This document shows, one piece after another, positions 57,750 to 64,000 of a stretch of DNA of 64,000 nt. Origin of the DNA: Antedon mediterranea (Eukaryota > Echinodermata > Crinoidea > Comatulida > Antedonidae); assembly GCF_964355755.1 (NCBI RefSeq), contig NC_092677.1:28242101-28306100 (forward strand), read 5' to 3'. The notes below the pieces were generated by a model. It was not told the DNA's origin. It worked only from the letters and a program-made list of their open reading frames with translations, and did not search any database. Position 1 is the first letter of the stretch; every line of letters begins with the position of its first letter. The position numbers and the translations under genes are program-made.

Positions 57750-60421
57750 TAAGAATTATGTGGAAACCTGAAATAGGCTATCATCATTTTACTAAAAAAC
57801 ATGATAGTGGTATCAAAAGCCATAGACAATGTTAAACATACTGGTTACTGAGGATTATATAACCTATTGTAAAAGCAGCCATGACTATATGGGTCCTTAC
57901 TCCATGCTTTCAACTGATAACTTGGATTTAGCAGCTTATTAAAAGAAGATCCTAGGAGAATTATGTGGTTTCATTGATGCACAGCTAATAATAAGGTTGT
58001 TTAAATTATAACATAGTATCTTAGCAATACATTGCCCAATGATACAAGTTTAGTCTGTAGTAGCAATACATTGCCCAATGATACTAATATCCATCTCGCA
58101 TTCAAATATCAATCTTAGTTTATACCAAAGTAAATGCTCTGTTCCAGTCTATTTTCTGAGAAACTTAGCATAGAAATGAATGTAGCCAATTGATTAATAT
58201 TATAAAGTCATTATCATGTAGACATAAACCCCCACATCCATTTCTATTAAATAGTCAAACCCACGCACCATTTGGCTCCCCATAATGCAGAAAGCCGTTC
58301 CACATTCATCAGCAAGTTAATGTTGCCGTCTCATTTTGATTTGCACAATGTGCAGGGCTAATTTGTTAATACGTCTTGTACATGATGAATTTCTTAGGTT
58401 TATTATGTAGATAGAAACAGACAAGTAACCATTTCAAAGTTTACATTCAAACAGCAGCAGGATGAGATTACCTGTTGATTGGGTATTTTCATTAAATGAG
58501 GTTGGCTAATGGAAGGAGGTAGTAATATTATAATACCTTTAGGCTTCTTAAGAGGTTATCTGTTGACTTACTTATTTTTTATTTAACAACAGTATCTCTA
58601 TGAGTACTGTACTACTTTAAATGCATTTATTAGTACATTGCTGTTATTATACGTCATTAACAGGTCACTGTTGGTCACTTGCTGACTGGTCAATTACGAT
58701 TGGTCAGTTGTGGTTGAACACAGGTGGTCACTGGTGACGGTCATTGGTGGTTGAACACAAGGTGGTCACTGGCGACGGTCACTGGTCAATTGGTGACGGT
58801 GTTATTTTGCATCTAGTTTATAATTTTCCGTTTTTCTACATAGTGCATATTATGTTTTCTGTTAAGTCCCAAATAATGAACTTTACCGTGCGCTTTCTAA
58901 TTCAAGTGTACGCCGCATGTAGTACCAAACTTTTAGCGCTTTCTTTATGACACGCAACAATTATCATATTTCTTCGCGCGATACACGTCATAACGTTCCA
59001 CTAGTATTTATTTCATTCCAATTGTCTTGTTATTATATTTAACTTTCAACTTTGCCTTAGACATATTATATTTGTTTTTTTATACAGTATATGTATTTAT
59101 TATACTGTACTCCCTTTTCCGAGAGTTTGATAATAGCATACAGATCAGTTTCCTCTCAATTAAAGCAAGTAATACGAGATGGATTTTACGACAAATAATA
59201 TACGTAACCCGATATCGGCTCCAATATTGTATCGAACAAGTTTATTCCGTTTCTAAATATAATCCCTATCCGTGTTGGCGTACATTTTACATGTGCCAAT
59301 TTTCAAGTTGTAATACAGTTTTGCATAATTAAAGATAGTTTATTAAACTTGTATATCACTACATACAACTGATATGTACAATTATATCAAGACAGGTACT
59401 ATAGTTCAATAGTATGTATATTAGTATGATTGCGTGTATGTAACAATATAACCAAGTGTTTTATTTTATATATTGCTGATGGTTTTTGAACTACTACGTT
59501 TTTCGTTATACGAGATTTTGATTAATTTATGAACATACTTTTTCGACGGTCACGTCACGTCTTCATATTTATATAATTTGAATATAATTTAAATATCATA
59601 GTGGTATTTTTAATTTGAAGTATGAATAGGCCTATATGAAATAGATTGTTTTGATAATAAACTGTAAGATAAAGATGTATATTTGTGCATGTAAAATAGT
59701 GGTTGGCGTGTCATAGTTTATAAAAAAAGGTTTACTGAAATTAAGTGTATATAATTACACATGTATATACAATTATACTCCACATTTGTAGTTGGTTTAT
59801 GTTGAACTAATCCGTTATAGTTGTTGCGTTTGATACGCTAGTATCTTTATACATTTCTGGCCAAGGAAACTTTTTCGCTTGCTGACCAATTAAATGGGGA
59901 ATATATCGCATTATTTGTTTTATTTATGTTTGCTTGGAAGCATGAAGGAGATATTTTTGCTGTGATTTTGAACATTAAACAAATGAGCCAAGTCTAACAT
60001 CACGATTGCTTGTTTTATTTTGTCATGTTGGTTTACTAAAGACCCCGCGTCTAACATTATGAAAACAAAGAACCGCGTCTATACATTATGAAAACATTGT
60101 ATTATTTCGGTTATTAATATTAACAAACATAACATTAGCAGCTGTACATTACTTAGTATTCACTTCATGTTTTAGTGGAGAAACATAATGGATGATGTTG
60201 TTATTGCACAAGCCTACACTCGGACATGTCAAATAACATTTATATAACAACCTAGCTGCATCTTTATTAAACCACAATTTCTCACTGAAATGGTCGGATA
60301 TAATCCCATACACCCATACATAATCGTCTTCAATGCCTTTACCATCGGTAAAAAAGGCATAATCCTATGTAAGCCATTGTATTTCTCGCAATAAATAAAA
60401 CCATTCGAATTCGAAAATAAA
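57750..60421 (+). other. KATNB1 3'UTR and downstream non-coding DNA
   Basis: The KATNB1 polyadenylation site is not clear; an AATAAA lies near 59656. TAGCAATACATTGCCCAATG occurs at 58022 and 58061 (a 39-bp step duplication). At 58,640-58,800 GGTCACTGG/GACGGTCA words recur as a degenerate repeat. Open frames at 58744-58950 and 59027-59332 lack gene-like composition. Confidence 0.45.
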
Positions 60422-60546
60422 TTAAATATTTCCGAACTCTTCGTCAATACCATATTGGAACACCTGACCATGCTCTCGTGTAAATACAGGTGCTGGAATG
60501 TGCTGAACTGGTTCACATGCTGGATGCATTTTGAGGTGCAGGCATG
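60422..60546 (-). CDS. possible terminal exon of a minus-strand gene
   Basis: Read on the minus strand, ATACAG precedes position 60546. The frame (two bases, then 40 codons) ends in TAA at 60422-60424, and AATAAA follows about 160 nt later (TTTATT near 60257). The product tail contains EPVQHIPAPVFTREHGQVF and has protein-like composition, unlike the longer overlapping minus-strand frame, which has no ATG at its 5' end. The family is not recognised and no upstream exon was found, so this is tentative. Confidence 0.27.
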
Positions 60547-63420
60547 CTGTATGATATCCGGCTTATTATAGAACAGGTAAGACAGAACACCAATACTTAA
60601 TAATAGATGCAAGTAAGCATTAGTACTCAGTATTCTGTTTTTGAACGAAAAGATTAATGTGTTTCCTGGGCACGTGTTCTTAGAGTGAGTAGAATTTGCC
60701 GCTGCTATAGATTTTCGCGCTTATCTTTTACATTACCAAATCGCAGGGTTTGTAATAATATCTGTATACTTAAATAAGGCGATAAAACATCCGGGCTATG
60801 TGTAGACGATGTAATCTGCCACACGTTGGACGTAGAAATCCGGTGTCGGTGGTCAAACATTTGAAATATGGCGCTCCCCTTTGTAACATTTTACTCTTCC
60901 CTGCACCAACAATATACAGTTTTGATACAGTACATAGTAGTTCATACAACAGTGAGGCCTATGTGCCTATGTGTCTGCTGTCAAGAGCGGATTCGGAATA
61001 TAAAACAGAGGAACGCGAATATTAATTAATAGTCCGTACACTTTTGTTGTTCATAATTTTAGCTATCGATCATGACGAGTATATTTTATCTATCTCGCTC
61101 TCTCTATTATAACACCAAGACCCGTCAATTTCAAATAAATGGAGAGAACTGAACCTCCTATTACACGTGTTCTAAATCCGTGATCTATCAGCTGCAGTAA
61201 TACAAAATAAACGATCGATTTGGGTGACGTCACTACTATAATAAGAATACCCATGGGTGTCTTATGGATTATGTACGTTTGGGTCAGTTCAAATCTCGTG
61301 TAATCACGGTCTTAATTCTCACGGTTTCGTCCAAAAATAATATTATCAGGATTGACTTTGATTATTAAGTTGACTTTGATATTTTATAGGTTCCTGCAGA
61401 TCTGTGTAGGTTCTTGTTTAGTATTTGGAAGAAGAATTATTTATTAATGTATATTACTGAAGTTCCATCGTCAATTATCGCTATTTTTGTTAAGCAGGTG
61501 ACCGCTACCCGGGTAGATAGGTCTGAACGCGCCCTATGACTCGGCTAACATTAATTCACACGAATGGCTTAACTGCCCATTTTGCGCGCTGTGTGTGTAC
61601 ACACATTATCAATCCATTAGGCCTACATTTGCCTAATCACAACAAGACGTTGTCAAAAAAGTAAACGAATATACAGTATAAACCGATTTGGCCCGGAGAT
61701 TAAAAGCTCTGGCATGATACGCGCACGTCCAAACATGGACACGCCCTTCCTTTCACGTAGGCCTACACTGTGTCATACTAAACTACATTAAAAATGTTTG
61801 ATAGTTCTGGTGACGGACCCATTAAAACTCAGAGAAGATTAATATTACCTTTGCTTTGATTAAAACACTTTCTTTGTTCCCTAAGGATGGATTGGTTTCA
61901 TTAATTTACAAAGTAATCATTTTCAAATAGTAATTATGCACATACACTTTAGTTGGCACGTTTATTGCAGGTCTGCCTGATAACCTATGCTCAAAATAGC
62001 TGGGTAGCCTATGAATGATTACAACGTGATTTAGAACCGGATGTATTGAACTATATCATTATAATTTCTTAAGACAACATATTAAAGAAACTATAGGTTT
62101 GACTTTTTAAACATTATTAACATAAATGTGGATGTGCCTAAATTACGTAACGTACTATAAATAGTATAGTTGTTTCACCTAGTATTATTCATATCGAGTA
62201 CATTAGTAGGCCTACTCTATATGGGATAATACATTTATACGGTATTGCAAAGTTAGTATACTTAATTAATAAGAAGTACAGGTGAGAGGCATGGAGAAAG
62301 ATAGCAACTACTGGCTTGCCAATATGACGGTGTGTGAAAAAGGCATATGCAACTGGGACAACTCTCCGTGACTAATAAGCGACTTAGAATAATCCATTCT
62401 TCTGATTGGTCAATGACTTGCTTTGTGCGTACGTCCTTGCGTTGCGACTCTAGTGTCATAATTGCAATATATTTAATAGCCTATTTTGTCTATGGAAACT
62501 TAGATGACACAAGATAGATTGAAGTCGTTATACTAATGGACTTAAGATTGCTAAAACGTGCCCGTGACACCTAACAACACCTCATTATTAGACCATTTGG
62601 TATTGTTATTATGTGTATACAAAATTCAATCATAATTATACAGCGAAAGGGCGCCATCATAGCTACAGTACAGTATATCAATTTGTTTTTTTATGTCGCA
62701 AATTACGTCACTTTGGTGCATCTTTATAGCCCACGATCGTCTCAATCGTTACAAGCTTTGAAGAAGAGGTAATGGGTTCAGTTTCTCAGTTACTGTTATA
62801 GCAAACAATTTCTAACAAACGCTCCTGAACATTTTAAACAAATTAATAATTGAACGAAAAGTGTGTTATAGACAAGGATCATCCAGGGACTACTCTACAG
62901 AGCATTGTGGTTGGTTTGATGCTCAGCTCAGAATCGATAAATTTAGACAACGTCGCCGAGAACGCGGTAGTCAAGACTTTTAACTGTACGGTCGAGGAGA
63001 AAAATTAATTTGTGAATGTATGAAGAAGAATGCAAAATAATTTACGCAAACAAAACGGATTTATGTGTTAATCCATTTGTAATGTACTGACGTACGTACA
63101 TTGATGTCAACAACAATGTGTCCGGGTAGTAGGCCTACATCTATTTTTGCAGCTTTTTTCTATTTCTTATTTGGTAAGTTTACAGGCTTTAGGCCTATAT
63201 TATACTTTTGTAATATATATTTGCAGAAAAATAGAAGAGTTACAATTTGTAACTGTTACCACAGACAGTTTATGTTAAATTAGATTACGTCATTGAAAAT
63301 ACATAAGAGAAGGTCAGCAACGGCAACATTCCAAAAATTAAGTATTCCTACTGTTCGCACTTGATGGTCGTTTACAAATGTATCTGTTCACAAATTGTGA
63401 ATAATTAGGTAGTTTAGTAA
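60547..63420. other. right-hand non-coding stretch
   Basis: No confident gene. A plus-strand frame with an ATG at 60798-61025 (75 codons) and a minus-strand frame with an ATG at 62262-62459 (65 codons) are open but match nothing I recognise and lack splice or composition support. CpG-bearing words are commoner around 60,650-61,050 and 61,480-61,760 than in the introns, so a promoter may lie here. Confidence 0.4.
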
Positions 63421-63436
63421 CCGGTTGACCTACAGT

Positions 63437-63955
63437 TAGCAACGCAAGTTATAGCCAAAAAGTGTGTGTAGGGGACCGATAAACCTATAGAGTTAGCAAC
63501 GCAAGTTATAGCTAAAAAGTGTGTGTAGGGGACCGATAAACCTATAGAGTTAGCAACGCAAGTTATAGCCAAAAAGTGTGTGTAGGGGACCGATAAACCT
63601 ATAGAGTTAGCAACGCAAGTTATAGCCAAAAAGTGTGTGTAGGGGACCGATAAACCTATAGAGTTAGTAACGCAAGTTATAGCCAAAAAGTGTGTGTAGG
63701 GGACCGATAAACCTATAGAGTTAGCAACGCAAGTTATAGCCAAAAAGTGTGTGTAGGGGACAGATAAACCTATAGAGTTAGCAACGCAAGTTATAGCCAA
63801 AAAGTGTGTGTAGGGGACTGATAAACCTATAGAGTTAGCAACGCAAGTTATAGCCAAAAAGTGTGTGTAGGGGACAGATAAACCTATAGAGTTAGCAACG
63901 CAAGTTATAGCCAAAAAGTGTGTGTAGGAGACCGATAAATCTATAGCAACGCAAG
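63437..63955. repeat. 57-bp minisatellite, about 9 copies, at the window edge
   Basis: The 57-bp unit (core AGCAACGCAAGTTATAGCCA and GTGTGTAGGGGACCGATAAA) repeats about nine times with a few point changes (ACCGATA/ACAGATA/ACTGATA, GCAACG/GTAACG). A 19-residue minus-strand frame stays open through it as a by-product. A degraded tail continues to about 63,990. Confidence 0.93.
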
Positions 63956-64000
63956 CAATAAGGTAGGCCTATAACCAAAACAATGCGTGTAGGAATTAGT

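Noticed and set aside
60229-60612. 127-codon minus-strand frame
   Set aside because: It begins with TTG rather than ATG and has poor protein composition; a different frame in the same place looks more like a terminal exon.
63414-63914. 166-codon minus-strand frame with a 19-residue repeat
   Set aside because: By-product of the 57-bp minisatellite; no start context, splicing or family similarity.

Overview
This is an animal nuclear genome window. It is AT-rich, its genes are split into many short coding exons by GT-AG introns, and its non-coding DNA is crowded with minisatellites and short inverted-repeat transposons. Four genes have recognisable bilaterian orthologues (ZNF341, AKTIP, the UPF0598/C8orf82 family, KATNB1). 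The heavy use of the word TAGGCCTA suggests an echinoderm, but that is an impression and the class cannot be decided from here. I see no bacterial operons, rRNA, confident tRNA or CRISPR.

Layout, left to right. Positions 1-16,100 hold no confident gene: AT-rich sequence, a ~630-bp foldback (3300-3930), a 53-bp minisatellite (8067-8860) and a few possible orphan exons, one of them like an ABCC/MRP transmembrane exon on the minus strand. Positions 16,110-19,377 (+) encode an 821-residue C2H2 zinc-finger protein that I read as a diverged tandem paralogue of the next gene. Positions 22,187-31,504 (+) are the ZNF341 orthologue (7 coding exons, 827 aa); its sixth intron is almost entirely one 4.8-kb transposon with a second transposon nested in its left arm. 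Positions 33,324-38,083 (+) are the AKTIP/FTS orthologue (7 coding exons, 275 aa). Positions 39,867-41,479 (-) are a C8orf82-like UPF0598 gene (3 exons, 226 aa), convergent with AKTIP. Positions 43,872-57,749 (+) are KATNB1, the katanin p80 subunit (16 coding exons, 700 aa), divergent from the UPF0598 gene. Positions 57,750-64,000 are mostly 3'UTR or intergenic sequence with one possible minus-strand terminal exon, and end in a 57-bp minisatellite.

Exon joins were made by eye. For the five main genes every junction keeps frame, and the joined products match the known family architecture from start to stop. The genes do not form a pathway: two are transcription-factor-like zinc-finger proteins, AKTIP is a dynein/Hook adaptor component, KATNB1 is a microtubule-severing regulator, and UPF0598 is of unknown function. 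No new multigene system is visible. The unusual content is genome architecture: a zinc-finger tandem duplication with different exon structure, nested foldback transposons, tandem duplications that run through two different stop codons, a 24-copy array carrying splice-donor-like words just behind a GC splice donor, and a transposon carrying a candidate first exon.
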